Shown here piece after piece: positions 1 through 9,466 of a stretch of DNA of 64,000 bases. A program made the translations under genes and the position numbers. The notes below the pieces were generated by a model. That model had not been told where the DNA came from, searched no databases, and worked only from the letters and a program-made list of their open reading frames with translations. Every line of letters begins with the position of its first letter. The first letter of the stretch is position 1. The DNA comes from Reyranella sp. (GTDB taxonomy: Bacteria > Pseudomonadota > Alphaproteobacteria > Reyranellales > Reyranellaceae): positions 1 to 64,000 of the forward strand of contig JAQSDW010000242.1 in NCBI GenBank assembly GCA_029946105.1, written 5' to 3'.

Positions 1-195
1 GGATGAGGGGCCGTCCCGCGGTCATGTGCCGTGCGTAGCAACGAATGGCCGCCCCTGCCGAAGACCGTCCGGAGGTGGGGTGGAACCGAAGGCGCGAGAA
101 AACGCGTCCCAGAGCTGAATTTCGACGGTCTTCTGTGGCTGCCCGAGGTGGGGCCGCAGGGGCAGATTCACGCAATGCCACAGGTGGGCGCCCAG

Positions 196-248
196 CCTGT
201 GTCACAACATTTGTCTCAACTTGGTGTGACACTCCGGTGTGACACAGG
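196..248. repeat. Three TGTGACAC boxes downstream of the sulfatase gene
   Basis: The 10-mer CCTGTGTCAC at 196-205 is the exact reverse complement of GTGACACAGG at 239-248. The word GGTGTGACAC also occurs twice as a direct repeat, at 223-232 and 236-245, a 13-base period. The arms could form a hairpin over a 33-base spacer, but no T-run follows on either strand, so an intrinsic terminator is unlikely. A regulator-binding cluster for a gene beyond the left edge is possible. The rest of bases 1-260 shows nothing convincing. Confidence 0.5.
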
Positions 249-260
249 AGTGTTCACCGC

Positions 261-1790
261 CTATTCGCGCTTGTCGGCGACCTTGATGCCCATGACCTTC
301 TTGGCCGGGTACTTCTTGAAAGTGCCGAGGTGGCCGCGCATGCCGAGCTGGAAGGCTTCGACGTAGGCGAGCTTGCGCGTCAGGTAGTTGTGCTGCTCCT
401 TCGGATCCAGATAGAGATTGTAGAGTCTGGGATAGGCGAAGCGTTCGAGCACGCCGGTGAAGCCGCCCGTGCCGTAGGCGTCCGTGGCGTCGTCGCTGGT
501 GGCCGAGAGCACCATCTTGTATTCGCCGCAGCGCAGCGCCGAGAAGGTCTGGGTCAGCCAGTAGTAATGGTACTTGCGGTTGCTGAGGCCCTCGGGCGCC
601 AGCAGGAACGAGCTCTGGTCGATGCCGTCGATGTAGCGATCCTGGGGCAGCAGATCAGAGGCGCCGGCGAGGCCGAGCGCGGTCGGCAGGATGTCATTGA
701 AGTCGAACAGCCCGTCGCTCTGCCGGCCGGCCTCGATCGTGCCGGGCCAGTACATCAGGCCGGGCACGCGCACGCCGCCTTCCCAGGTCGAGCCCTTGGC
801 GCAGCGAAACGGCGTGAAGGCCGCATCCGGCCAGGTCTCCATGTGCGGGCCGTTGTCCGACGAGATGAAGATCAGCGTGTCTTCCAGCTGGCCCGATTCG
901 CGCAGGGCCTCGACCAGGCGGCCCATGATCTCGTCGAGTTCGAGCAGCGTGTCCTTGTAGGGGTGTTTGGCCGGCGACTTGCCGAGGAATTTTTCGTGCG
1001 GATAGTTGTCGAAGTGAGCGCCGCGCGTGCAGTGATAGAGCAGCCACGGCTTGTCGGCCTTGGCCTGCTTCTTGATGAAATCGGTCGAGTACTGGCACCA
1101 CTTCTCGTCGAGCTGCGACAGGACCGGGATCGTCACCTCCTCGACGTTGGTGAGTTGCTCGCCCTTCTTGGCGTGCACGAAGCAGCGGTTGAACGGCATG
1201 TTCTTGATCCACTCCGTGCGCGCGTCGGAGTAGACGATCTCGGGGAAGAAATGCGGGTCGCGCCACTCGGTGTACATGTCGGACACCGAGAGGAAGCCGT
1301 AGAAATCGTCGTAGCCGACGTTCTGCGGTTGCGAATCGACATTCTCGCCGATGTGCCACTTGCCGACCGCCTGCGTGGTGTAGCCGGCCTGGCCCAGCAG
1401 CATCGGCAGCGTGATCTCGCTCTGCAGGCCGCCCGGCTCGCCATACATCGGCGGGCGATGCAGGCCGTGGCGGTTGGGCACGCGGCCGGTGTGCAGCGTG
1501 GCGCGCGAGGGCGAGCACGAGGGCTCGGAGTAGCACGAGGTGAGCTGCAGGCCGCCGCGCGCGATGCGGTCGAAGTTGGGCGTGGGCGCGCCCACGGCAA
1601 CGCCGCCGCCGTAGCAGCCAAAGTCGCCCCAGCCGACATCGTCCATCAGGTAGATCAGGATGTTGGGCTTCTTCTTCCGCTTCGCGAGCTTGGCGGCCGC
1701 GGTCTCTATATCGGCCGCGTGGACGAAGCCCGGCTCCAGATGGTCGGCCTTGCGCACGGTCTGCGAGGCGATGGCATCGAATGTCGGCAT
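261..1790 (-). CDS. Sulfatase (arylsulfatase family)
   Basis: This 509-residue protein belongs to the type I sulfatases, which hydrolyse sulfate esters using a formylglycine made from an active-site cysteine. The signature CSPSRATLHTGR is intact with the modified Cys at residue 92. The metal-binding pair D50-D51 follows the first beta strand, GKWH at 143-146 supplies the conserved Lys and His, and DNG at 312-314 gives the second metal-ligand pair. No signal peptide is apparent at the N terminus, so the enzyme may be cytoplasmic, which is less usual for the family. It is divergent from a Bug-type binding protein and a TauD-like dioxygenase, a context that would suit use of sulfated or sulfonated compounds. 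No formylglycine-generating enzyme is seen in the window. The substrate cannot be predicted. Confidence 0.9.
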   Translation of the reverse strand: MPTFDAIASQTVRKADHLEPGFVHAADIETAAAKLAKRKKKPNILIYLMDDVGWGDFGCYGGGVAVGAPTPNFDRIARGGLQLTSCYSEPSCSPSRATLHTGRVPNRHGLHRPPMYGEPGGLQSEITLPMLLGQAGYTTQAVGKWHIGENVDSQPQNVGYDDFYGFLSVSDMYTEWRDPHFFPEIVYSDARTEWIKNMPFNRCFVHAKKGEQLTNVEEVTIPVLSQLDEKWCQYSTDFIKKQAKADKPWLLYHCTRGAHFDNYPHEKFLGKSPAKHPYKDTLLELDEIMGRLVEALRESGQLEDTLIFISSDNGPHMETWPDAAFTPFRCAKGSTWEGGVRVPGLMYWPGTIEAGRQSDGLFDFNDILPTALGLAGASDLLPQDRYIDGIDQSSFLLAPEGLSNRKYHYYWLTQTFSALRCGEYKMVLSATSDDATDAYGTGGFTGVLERFAYPRLYNLYLDPKEQHNYLTRKLAYVEAFQLGMRGHLGTFKKYPAKKVMGIKVADKRE

Positions 1791-1922
1791 GTTTCCCCCG
1801 GATTTCTTGTGGACGGCACGGCCATGCCGTCGACGCTATTCCGTAATACGGACTCTGTCGACTTGTCGGCAGCCATCCGGATCGGGAAGGCGTAGTCTCA
1901 CCACAAGGAGACACGAGGAAGC

Positions 1923-2891
1923 ATGTTCGGTCGACGACACTTCATCCTGGCAGGCGGCACCGCGGCGCTTGCGGCGCCGTCCGTTGCTCGCGCGCAGAAA
2001 TTTCCGTCGGGCCGGGTGACGGTCGTCGTGCCGTTTCCCGCCGGCGCCGCCACGGACATCAGTGCACGCATCTATGCCGAGCGGCTGTCGGTCCTGTGGG
2101 GCCAGCCCGTCGTGGTCGACAACCGGGGCGGCGGCAACGGCATTCCCGCCGCCGACTCGGTGGCGCGCGCCAAGCCGGACGGTCTCACTATCTTCGCCAC
2201 ATCGGCCATGACCCAGGCAGTCAATCCCGCGATCTACGACAAGCTGCCCTACGATCCGGTCGGCGACTTCGAGGCGATCACGCGCATGGGCACCTCGCCC
2301 TTCGTGCTGCTGGTCGACAAAAACAGCCCGATCAACAGCGCGGCCGAACTCACCGCCAGGCTCAAGGTAGATCCGGCGAAGAACAACTATGGCGCCGGCG
2401 CATTGCCCGCACGCGTGGCGTCGGAACTCTACAAGATGGCGGCCGGCGTCGAGGCGGTTTACGTCGGCTACAAAAGCAACCCGCAGGCCATACCAGACCT
2501 GCAGAGCGGCCTGCTCTCCTTCATGATGATCGATACGGTCAACGCCAAGATCGCCATCGATCGCGGCGCGTTGAAAGGCCTGCTGGTGACCGACACCGAG
2601 CGCTACGCGCCGCTGCCCGACGTGCCGACGGCGGCCGAGGCGGGCCTGCCCGACGTGCTGCTCACGACCTGGACAGGCTACTACGTGCCCAGGGGAACGC
2701 CGGGCGAGATCGTGCAGAAGATCAACGCCGACATCCATGCCGTCGCTGCCATGCCGGATGTGCTGGCGCGGCTCGATGCCATGGGGGCGACACCCAAGCT
2801 CATGAGCCCGGACGATTTTGCCGCCTTCACGCGATCCGAGAAGGAACGCTGGGGCGAGATCATCCATCGTGCCAACATTAAGGTGGAGTAG
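1923..2891 (+). CDS. Bug/TctC-family tripartite tricarboxylate transporter substrate-binding protein
   Basis: This 322-residue periplasmic solute-binding protein starts with an export signal of Tat-like look (GRRHF, then a hydrophobic stretch and ARA at about residues 22-24). The mature part has the Bug-family opening VTVVVPFPAGAATD and the segment VVDNRGGGNG. Such proteins bind small carboxylates or other organic acids, and many are orphans without a linked TctAB permease; none is seen here. An AGGAG ribosome-binding site lies at 1907-1911. The gene is divergent from the sulfatase (132-base gap holding both promoters) and is followed after nine bases by a TauD/TfdA dioxygenase, so the two are probably co-transcribed. 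The ligand is unknown. Confidence 0.88.
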   Translation: MFGRRHFILAGGTAALAAPSVARAQKFPSGRVTVVVPFPAGAATDISARIYAERLSVLWGQPVVVDNRGGGNGIPAADSVARAKPDGLTIFATSAMTQAVNPAIYDKLPYDPVGDFEAITRMGTSPFVLLVDKNSPINSAAELTARLKVDPAKNNYGAGALPARVASELYKMAAGVEAVYVGYKSNPQAIPDLQSGLLSFMMIDTVNAKIAIDRGALKGLLVTDTERYAPLPDVPTAAEAGLPDVLLTTWTGYYVPRGTPGEIVQKINADIHAVAAMPDVLARLDAMGATPKLMSPDDFAAFTRSEKERWGEIIHRANIKVE

Positions 2892-2900
2892 GAGAGCGCC

Positions 2901-3785
2901 ATGCAAGGATCGTTGAACAGTACTTCCGGGCCTCGCTACCGGCACGCTGCCGAGGAGGGCGCGCCCTATGAGACGCTGACCGTCGACAAGCTGACGCCGA
3001 TCATCGGCGCCGAGATCGACGGCATCGACCTCAGCAAGCCGCTGTCCAATCGCCAGCAGGACGAGATCCATCGCGCGCTGGCGGAGAACCTCGTGATCTT
3101 CTTCCGCGACCAGCACCTGTCGCATGAACAGCACCTGGGATTCGGCCGCCTGTTCGGCGACCTGCACATCCATCCCGCGGCGCCGACCGAGACGGGCAAG
3201 CCCGAGCTGATGATCATCCACGCCGACAAGGATTCGCCGCGCGCCAATGGCGAAGGCTGGCACACCGACGTGAGCTGCGACCTCGAGCCGCCGATGGGCA
3301 GCATTCTCTATATCAAGAAGTGCCCGCCCAAGGGTGGCGACACGCTGTTCGCCAGCATGTACGCCGCCTACGAGGCGCTGTCGGATCGTATGAAGCAGTA
3401 TCTCAACGGCCTGACCGCGGTTCACGACGGCGAGTCGGTCTATCGCGGCCTCTACAAGAATTACGGCGTGGTCGAGAAGGAGCGCTATCCGCGGGCCGAA
3501 CACCCGGTGGTGCGCACGCATCCGGTGACCCGTAAGAAGGGCCTCTACGTCAACCGCGGCTTCACCCGAAGCCTGATCGGCGTGCCGCGCGACGAGAGCG
3601 ACGCCATTCTGCGTTACCTCTACGAGCACATGGAAAATCCGCTGTTCCAGTGCCGTTTCCGATGGCGCGAGAATTCGATCGCCTTCTGGGACAACCGCTG
3701 TGCCCAGCATCGCGCCATGTGGGACTACTGGCCGCACACCCGCAGCGGAAACCGCGTCACCGTCGCGGGCGACAAGCCGTTCTGA
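2901..3785 (+). CDS. TauD/TfdA-family 2-oxoglutarate-dependent dioxygenase
   Basis: This 294-residue protein resembles Fe(II)/2-oxoglutarate dioxygenases of the taurine dioxygenase family, which hydroxylate a substrate next to a heteroatom and so release sulfite, sulfate or a phenol. The iron-binding facial triad is visible as H121-x-D123 in GWHTDVS and H270 in the segment CAQHRAMWDY, with R281 placed to bind 2-oxoglutarate. The opening LTPIIGAEIDGIDLSKPLS is typical. A TAGGAG ribosome-binding site precedes the ATG. It follows a Bug binding protein and stands near a sulfatase, which hints at an organosulfur substrate, but related enzymes act on many compounds and the sequence alone does not fix the substrate. 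Confidence 0.9.
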   Translation: MQGSLNSTSGPRYRHAAEEGAPYETLTVDKLTPIIGAEIDGIDLSKPLSNRQQDEIHRALAENLVIFFRDQHLSHEQHLGFGRLFGDLHIHPAAPTETGKPELMIIHADKDSPRANGEGWHTDVSCDLEPPMGSILYIKKCPPKGGDTLFASMYAAYEALSDRMKQYLNGLTAVHDGESVYRGLYKNYGVVEKERYPRAEHPVVRTHPVTRKKGLYVNRGFTRSLIGVPRDESDAILRYLYEHMENPLFQCRFRWRENSIAFWDNRCAQHRAMWDYWPHTRSGNRVTVAGDKPF

Positions 3786-3797
3786 TACAAGCACGGC

Positions 3798-4445
3798 GTG
3801 CTTGTCATTTTCGATTGCGACGGCGTGCTGGTCGACAGCGAGCCGCTCGCCAATACCTGCTTTGCCCGCGCGCTGGCCCGCGAGGGACTCGACTGGAGCG
3901 TCGAGGAGACGATGCGCCGCCTGATGGGGCGCTCGATGAAGTCCTGCATCGAGATCGTCGAAGGCATCCTTGGCCGCAAGCTGCCGGTCGACTTTCTCGA
4001 TCGCCTGCAGGTCGACACGCTTCAGACCTTTCATGACGCGCCGCTCAAGGCCGTGTCTGGCGTCGCCAAAGCGATCGACGCCATAGAAGCGGCAGGCACC
4101 GCGACCTGCGTGGCGAGTTCGGGCGGTCTCGACAAGATGCGGGTCACGCTGGGGATCACCGGCCTGTGGCAGCGTTTCGAGGGCCGCATCTTCAGTTCCT
4201 CGGAAGTGCCGCGCGGAAAGCCGTTTCCCGACCTGTTCCTGCATGCAGCGCTTCGCATGAATGCGCAGCCATTCGAATGCACGGTGGTCGAGGATTCGCT
4301 GCTTGGCATCCAGGCGGCGCGTGCCGCCGGCATGCGGGCGCTGGCCTACGTCGGTGCGCCCTATGCTGATCGCGTCGCGCTGACGGGTGCCGGCGGTGAA
4401 TGGTTCGACGACATGAGTAAGCTGCCGGCGCTGGTGGCGTTGTGA
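3798..4445 (+). CDS. HAD-superfamily hydrolase (beta-phosphoglucomutase/phosphoglycolate phosphatase-like)
   Basis: A 215-residue HAD phosphatase. Motif I is FDCDGVLVDSE with the nucleophile D6 and acid D8 right at the N terminus. Motif II is near ASSGG, motif III is the Lys in PRGKPFPD, and motif IV is VVEDSLLG. The helical cap falls between motifs I and II, as in subfamily I enzymes such as phosphoglycolate phosphatase, beta-phosphoglucomutase and YieH-like enzymes. The start is GTG, needed to keep motif I; no strong ribosome-binding site is visible. It sits 12 bases after the dioxygenase and its stop overlaps the next GTG start (GTGA), so it is probably in the same operon. The substrate is unknown. 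Confidence 0.87.
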   Translation: MLVIFDCDGVLVDSEPLANTCFARALAREGLDWSVEETMRRLMGRSMKSCIEIVEGILGRKLPVDFLDRLQVDTLQTFHDAPLKAVSGVAKAIDAIEAAGTATCVASSGGLDKMRVTLGITGLWQRFEGRIFSSSEVPRGKPFPDLFLHAALRMNAQPFECTVVEDSLLGIQAARAAGMRALAYVGAPYADRVALTGAGGEWFDDMSKLPALVAL

Positions 4446-5860
4446 CCGCCGCGTGGTCGATGGGCACTGCCCAGGCCGAGCGCGTGGTCGTGGTCGGCGC
4501 CGGCATGGCGGGTCTCGTGTCGGCGCGGCTGCTTCACGACTCGGGATTTGCCGTCACCGTGCTCGAGGCGCGCGGTCGTCTCGGCGGCCGTGTCTGGACC
4601 GACGATCGCCTCGGTGCCCCGCTCGATCTCGGCGGCTCGTGGGTGCATGGCGTCGAAGGCAACCCGCTGACGCTCTGGTGTGAAAAGCTGGGAATCGAGC
4701 TGGTCGAAAACCAGGGCGAGCGATTGCTGATCGACGCGCGTGCGACGGCGCCGACGCGGGAGGGCCAGCGCCGCCGCGCCGTGATGGGGCGTGCGGCTTT
4801 CAAGGCCGCAATCGAATGGGCCACGTGGAAGAGCAAGGCGATGGCCCGTGTTTGGGGCCCGCGCTCGATCTCGGTCAAGCAAGCTGTCGAGCCCCTGCTC
4901 AAGGCCAGGTGGCTGCCCGAGATCGACCGTCTTGTCGTGGCGACCTTCGTCGAGATGAGCGAAGGCGTGCAGAGCGCGCCGTGGGACAAGGTGGCGGCGG
5001 AGGAATGGTTTCCGGCCGAGGGCCTCGACCGCAACGCCCAGCCCAAGGGGGGGTTCCGCTCGCTGATTGACGATGCGGCGGAGGGGCTCGACGTTCGCCA
5101 CGGTGTTGTCGTCGAGCGCATTGTCTGGACCGGCGCCGGTGTCACCGCGATCCTGCAGGGCGGTGAGCGGATCGAGGCTGACCGGGCGGTGATCGCCGTG
5201 CCGGTCGGCCTGTTGCGTGCCGGTCTGCCGATTCTCGATCCGATGCCGCCGCCGGAGCAGCGCGCCGCGCTCGACCGCCTGGGGTACGGCGGTGGCATCC
5301 TGGGCAAGATCTACCTGCGGTTTCCGCGGCGCTTCTGGCCCGAGCAGCCGAAATGGTTCGGCCGCTTGCCCGACGCCCCCGACCGGCGCGGCACCTTCAA
5401 CACGTGGGTGAGCCATGAGCAGGAAACCGGCCTGCCGATCCTGCTGAGCTTCAGCAACGGCCAGACCGCGATCCACCTCGATCGCGACGCGCCGGATGCG
5501 GAAGTGACTGCCGTGGCAATGAAGTCGCTGCGCGCCATGTTCGGCAACGACATTCCCGAGCCCGAAGCGATGGCCTTTCCCCGTTGGCTGAGCGATCCCT
5601 GGTCGCGCGGGGGGTACTCCTACCCCGGTGTCGGCAGCGACCCGGACGACGGCACTTTCTATGCCCGACCGCTCGGCGGTCGCGTCTTCTTCGCCGGCGA
5701 GGCGACCGAACCGGTCGAATACGGCACGGTGCATGCGGCTTTGTGGTCGGGCGAACAGACAGCCGAGGCGGTCTTCCGGACCGCGACCGGAGCGACGCCG
5801 ACACGCACGGCGCGCCCCTGGGCTGCGGCGCGCACCGGAGCAGGCCGCCACAATGCATGA
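4442..5860 (+). CDS. Flavin-containing amine oxidase (NAD(P)/FAD-dependent oxidoreductase)
   Basis: A 472-residue flavoprotein of the monoamine/polyamine oxidase family. The Rossmann FAD motif is VVVVGAGMAGL (G19, G21, G24), followed by the acidic end of beta-2 (LEARGRLGGR) and the GGSWVHG segment. The C-terminal flavin motif reads FFAGEATEPVEYGTVHGA-like at GEATEPVEYGTVHAA. These enzymes oxidise amines to imines with release of H2O2; some act on polyamines. The GTG start overlaps the preceding HAD stop (GTGA). An in-frame ATG at 4460 is an alternative that would still keep the FAD motif. No signal peptide is seen. Membership of the upstream operon is likely; the substrate is not evident. Confidence 0.87.
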   Translation: MTAAWSMGTAQAERVVVVGAGMAGLVSARLLHDSGFAVTVLEARGRLGGRVWTDDRLGAPLDLGGSWVHGVEGNPLTLWCEKLGIELVENQGERLLIDARATAPTREGQRRRAVMGRAAFKAAIEWATWKSKAMARVWGPRSISVKQAVEPLLKARWLPEIDRLVVATFVEMSEGVQSAPWDKVAAEEWFPAEGLDRNAQPKGGFRSLIDDAAEGLDVRHGVVVERIVWTGAGVTAILQGGERIEADRAVIAVPVGLLRAGLPILDPMPPPEQRAALDRLGYGGGILGKIYLRFPRRFWPEQPKWFGRLPDAPDRRGTFNTWVSHEQETGLPILLSFSNGQTAIHLDRDAPDAEVTAVAMKSLRAMFGNDIPEPEAMAFPRWLSDPWSRGGYSYPGVGSDPDDGTFYARPLGGRVFFAGEATEPVEYGTVHAALWSGEQTAEAVFRTATGATPTRTARPWAAARTGAGRHNA

Positions 5861-5885
5861 TAGATAGAGGCAGGAGGAGAGTTGC

Positions 5886-6098
5886 ATGACGCTCGCCAAC
5901 ATCCTGTTCGTCCTGGTCATCGTGTCCATGCTTGCCACGCTCGGCATGCTGTTCGCGGGCCTCATCAGCATGAGCCGCAACGTCGAGGGGACCGTCGAGG
6001 GCGGCCGGCGCAGCAACCGGCTGATGTGGTGGCGCGTGCGCCTTCAGTTCCTGACAATCGCGCTCATTCTCCTGTGGTACCTGGCAAGCCGGAGCTGA
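5886..6098 (+). CDS. Twin-transmembrane HIG1-domain small protein
   Basis: A 70-residue membrane protein with two hydrophobic helices, at about residues 4-26 and 52-68, joined by a basic loop. The loop SNRLMWWRVRLQ resembles the HIG1/hypoxia-induced motif of alphaproteobacterial twin-transmembrane proteins, whose mitochondrial relatives (Rcf1) associate with respiratory complexes. Its role in bacteria is not settled. A strong AGGAGGAG ribosome-binding site precedes the ATG, and the adenosyltransferase gene follows after five bases. This pairing recurs in alphaproteobacteria (from memory). Confidence 0.82.
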   Translation: MTLANILFVLVIVSMLATLGMLFAGLISMSRNVEGTVEGGRRSNRLMWWRVRLQFLTIALILLWYLASRS

Positions 6099-6103
6099 AA
6101 TCG

Positions 6104-6700
6104 ATGGCCGTCAATCTCGATCGTATCTACACGCGCGGCGGCGATGCGGGACAAACCTCGCTCGGCCGCGGCTCGCGCGTTGCCAAGCACGATATCCGGG
6201 TCGAAGCCTACGGCACGGTCGACGAAGCCAATTCCATCATCGGTCTTGCCCGAAGCGCCATCGCCCACACCATCCTCGGCGACACGAGGCTGCCCGAAGC
6301 CGATGCCATGCTGGGCCGGATCCAGAACGACCTGTTCGATCTCGGCGCCGACCTCTGCACGCCCGAGGGCGAGAGCAAGCGCGGCGAGGGCGCGCTGCGC
6401 ATCGTGGCAAGCCAGGTCGAGCGTCTCGAGAAAGAGATCGATGCGATGAATGCCGAGCTCGCACCGCTCAGTTCCTTCATCCTGCCCGGTGGCAGCGAGG
6501 TCGCGGCGCGGCTGCATCTTGCCCGCACGGTCTCGCGCCGGGCCGAGCGCTGCATGACGAGACTGGCCACCGAACAGCAGATCAACCCGGAGGCGATCAA
6601 GTACATCAACCGGCTCTCCGATCACCTGTTCGTGCTGGCCCGCCGGCTCAACGATAACGGCGCGACGGATGTCCTGTGGGTCCCCGGGAGCGGGCGCTAG
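6104..6700 (+). CDS. ATP:cob(I)alamin adenosyltransferase, PduO type
   Basis: A 198-residue protein that transfers the adenosyl group of ATP to cob(I)alamin to give adenosylcobalamin. The N-terminal ATP-binding motif YTRGGDAGQTSLG, the segment AYGTVDEANS and the arginine-rich helix VSRRAERC are the family hallmarks of PduO/MMAB-type enzymes. I chose the ATG at 6104 because it places the motif at residues 9-20 as in relatives; an upstream in-frame extension would run across the twin-transmembrane gene. Two adenosylcobalamin-related functions appear in the window: the B12-dependent ribonucleotide reductase at 18.9 kb and propionyl-CoA carboxylase, which feeds methylmalonyl-CoA mutase. Confidence 0.92.
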   Translation: MAVNLDRIYTRGGDAGQTSLGRGSRVAKHDIRVEAYGTVDEANSIIGLARSAIAHTILGDTRLPEADAMLGRIQNDLFDLGADLCTPEGESKRGEGALRIVASQVERLEKEIDAMNAELAPLSSFILPGGSEVAARLHLARTVSRRAERCMTRLATEQQINPEAIKYINRLSDHLFVLARRLNDNGATDVLWVPGSGR

Positions 6701-6769
6701 AAGCCTCAAGCTCTTGAAAGATCAAGGAAAAAGCTTCCACTGTGCGATTTTGTGCAGCGCGACATAGTC

Positions 6770-6799
6770 TTGACATGATCGGCTGAGGACCCGTACACG
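6770..6799 (+). promoter_or_regulatory. Possible sigma70-like promoter for etfBA
   Basis: TTGACA at 6770-6775 is a perfect -35 consensus in the 154-base gap between the adenosyltransferase and etfB. The best -10 candidate, TACACG at 6794-6799, is a weak match at 18-base spacing. The gap is otherwise without features. Confidence 0.35.
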
Positions 6800-6854
6800 A
6801 AAACCCCTTCGCCGGGCGGATGTCCGGCCGCAACTCACCTATAGGCGCAACGCG

Positions 6855-7604
6855 ATGAAAGTGCTGGTCGCGGTCAAACGGGTCATCGACTACAACGTCA
6901 AGATCCGTGTTAAGGCCGATAATACGGGCGTCGAGACGGCGAACGTCAAGATGTCCATGAACCCCTTCGATGAGATCGCCGTGGAAGAGGCGCTCCGCAT
7001 GAAGGAGAAGGGGATCGCGACCGAGGTCATCGCCTTTTCCGCCGGACCGGCCCAGTGCCAGGAGACGATCCGCACCGCGCTCGCCATGGGTGCCGACCGC
7101 GGCATCCTCGTCCAGACCGACGTTGAACTGCAGCCGCTGGCCGTTGCCAAGCTGATGAAGGCAGTGGTCGACAAGGAGCAGCCCGGCCTGGTGATCGTCG
7201 GCAAGCAGGCGATCGATGACGACTCCAACCAGACCGGCCAGATGCTGGCCGCCCTTCTCGGCTGGTCGCAGGGCACCTTCGCCAACAAGCTGCACGTCGC
7301 CGACGGCTCGGCCGAGGTGAAGCGTGAGGTCGACGGCGGCCTCGAGAACATCAAGATCAAGCTGCCGGCCGTGATCACCACCGACCTGCGCCTCAACGAG
7401 CCGCGCTATGCGTCCCTGCCGAACATCATGAAGGCCAAGAAGAAGCCGATCGACGTCCTGGCGCCGGATGCGCTGGGTGTCGATGTCGCGCCGCGCATCA
7501 AGACGCTCAAGGTCGAGGAGCCGCCCAAGCGCAAGGCCGGCATCAAGGTGAAGACGGTCGCCGAACTGGTCGACAAGCTGCGCAACGAAGCGGGAGTGAT
7601 CTGA
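6855..7604 (+). CDS. etfB: Electron transfer flavoprotein beta subunit
   Basis: At 249 residues this is the usual length for EtfB. It opens [16 protein letters not shown] and carries the characteristic [14 protein letters not shown] segment and the AMP-site region [20 protein letters not shown]. With EtfA it carries electrons from acyl-CoA and other dehydrogenases to ETF-ubiquinone oxidoreductase. The isovaleryl-CoA dehydrogenase encoded at 43.3 kb would be one donor. etfA follows after two bases, so the subunits are made together. Confidence 0.96.
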   Translation: MKVLVAVKRVIDYNVKIRVKADNTGVETANVKMSMNPFDEIAVEEALRMKEKGIATEVIAFSAGPAQCQETIRTALAMGADRGILVQTDVELQPLAVAKLMKAVVDKEQPGLVIVGKQAIDDDSNQTGQMLAALLGWSQGTFANKLHVADGSAEVKREVDGGLENIKIKLPAVITTDLRLNEPRYASLPNIMKAKKKPIDVLAPDALGVDVAPRIKTLKVEEPPKRKAGIKVKTVAELVDKLRNEAGVI

Positions 7605-7606
7605 TC

Positions 7607-8542
7607 ATGGCCATTCTCGTTGTCGCCGCGCATGACGGCAAGACTGTCCGCGCCAACGTCGCCAACGCTGTCGCCGCGGCCTCCCATATGGGTTCGGACG
7701 TGCATGTCCTGGTGGCCGGCAGCAATGCCGGGGACGCCGCCAAGTCAGCCGCCGCCATCCAGGGCGTGGCCAAGGTGCTTCAGGCCGAAGATGCGGCCTA
7801 TGCCAACTGGCTGGCCGAGGACATCGCGCCGCTCGTGGTCAAGCTGGCGCCGAACTACAGCCACGTCGTGATGGCGGCTGATTCGGTCGGCAAGAACATC
7901 GCCCCGAGAGTCGCTGCACTGCTCGATGTGGCGCAGGTCTCCGAGGCCATCCAGGTCGTCTCGCCCGATACCTTCGTGCGGCCGATCTATGCCGGCAACG
8001 CGATGGCCACCGTGCAGTCGAGCGACAAGATCAAGGTCGTGACGATCCGCCCGACCAATTTCAAGGCCGTCGCCGGCAGCGGTTCGGCGGCGATCGAGCA
8101 GATCGGCGGAGCGGGCGCCAGCGGCCTGTCGTCGTTCGTCGGTGCCGAGCTCTCCAAGAGCGAGCGGCCCGAGCTCACCAGCGCCAAGATCGTCGTGTCG
8201 GGCGGACGCGGCCTGGCAAGTGGCGAGAACTTCAAGATGCTCGAGACCCTGGCCGACAAGCTGGGTGCCGGCCTCGGCGCCAGCCGCGCGGCAGTGGACG
8301 CGGGCTACGTGCCGAACGATTATCAGGTCGGGCAGACCGGCAAGGTGGTCGCCCCCGATCTCTACATCGCCATCGGCATTTCCGGCGCGATCCAGCATCT
8401 CGCCGGAATGAAGGACAGCAAGACCATCGTTGCGATCAACAAGGACGAGGAAGCGCCGATCTTCCAGGTGGCCGACTACGGCATCGTCGGCGATCTGTTC
8501 CAGATCGTTCCGGAACTGACCGCGGCGGTCGATAAGAAATAG
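7607..8542 (+). CDS. etfA: Electron transfer flavoprotein alpha subunit
   Basis: This 311-residue subunit has the C-terminal FAD-binding domain with [20 protein letters not shown] followed by [13 protein letters not shown], the diagnostic EtfA region. The N-terminal half is the ETF Rossmann-like domain. It lies two bases after etfB and 35 bases before a 3-hydroxybutyryl-CoA dehydrogenase gene, a common arrangement linking the electron carrier to acyl-CoA metabolism. Confidence 0.96.
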   Translation: MAILVVAAHDGKTVRANVANAVAAASHMGSDVHVLVAGSNAGDAAKSAAAIQGVAKVLQAEDAAYANWLAEDIAPLVVKLAPNYSHVVMAADSVGKNIAPRVAALLDVAQVSEAIQVVSPDTFVRPIYAGNAMATVQSSDKIKVVTIRPTNFKAVAGSGSAAIEQIGGAGASGLSSFVGAELSKSERPELTSAKIVVSGGRGLASGENFKMLETLADKLGAGLGASRAAVDAGYVPNDYQVGQTGKVVAPDLYIAIGISGAIQHLAGMKDSKTIVAINKDEEAPIFQVADYGIVGDLFQIVPELTAAVDKK

Positions 8543-8577
8543 TTCGCCCGCCCTGCGGGAAATTGGGAGTACCCATC

Positions 8578-9450
<873 letters not shown>

Positions 9451-9466
9451 TCGCCGCTTCGCTCTT

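Noticed and set aside
330-1895. Plus-strand frame of 521 codons opposite the sulfatase
   Set aside because: The sulfatase has an intact catalytic signature; the opposite frame has only Val/Ala/Arg/Glu-rich sequence.
1836-4244. Open antisense frame of 802 codons over the Bug protein, dioxygenase and HAD genes
   Set aside because: Same reason: the genes on the plus strand have clear motifs and ribosome-binding sites.
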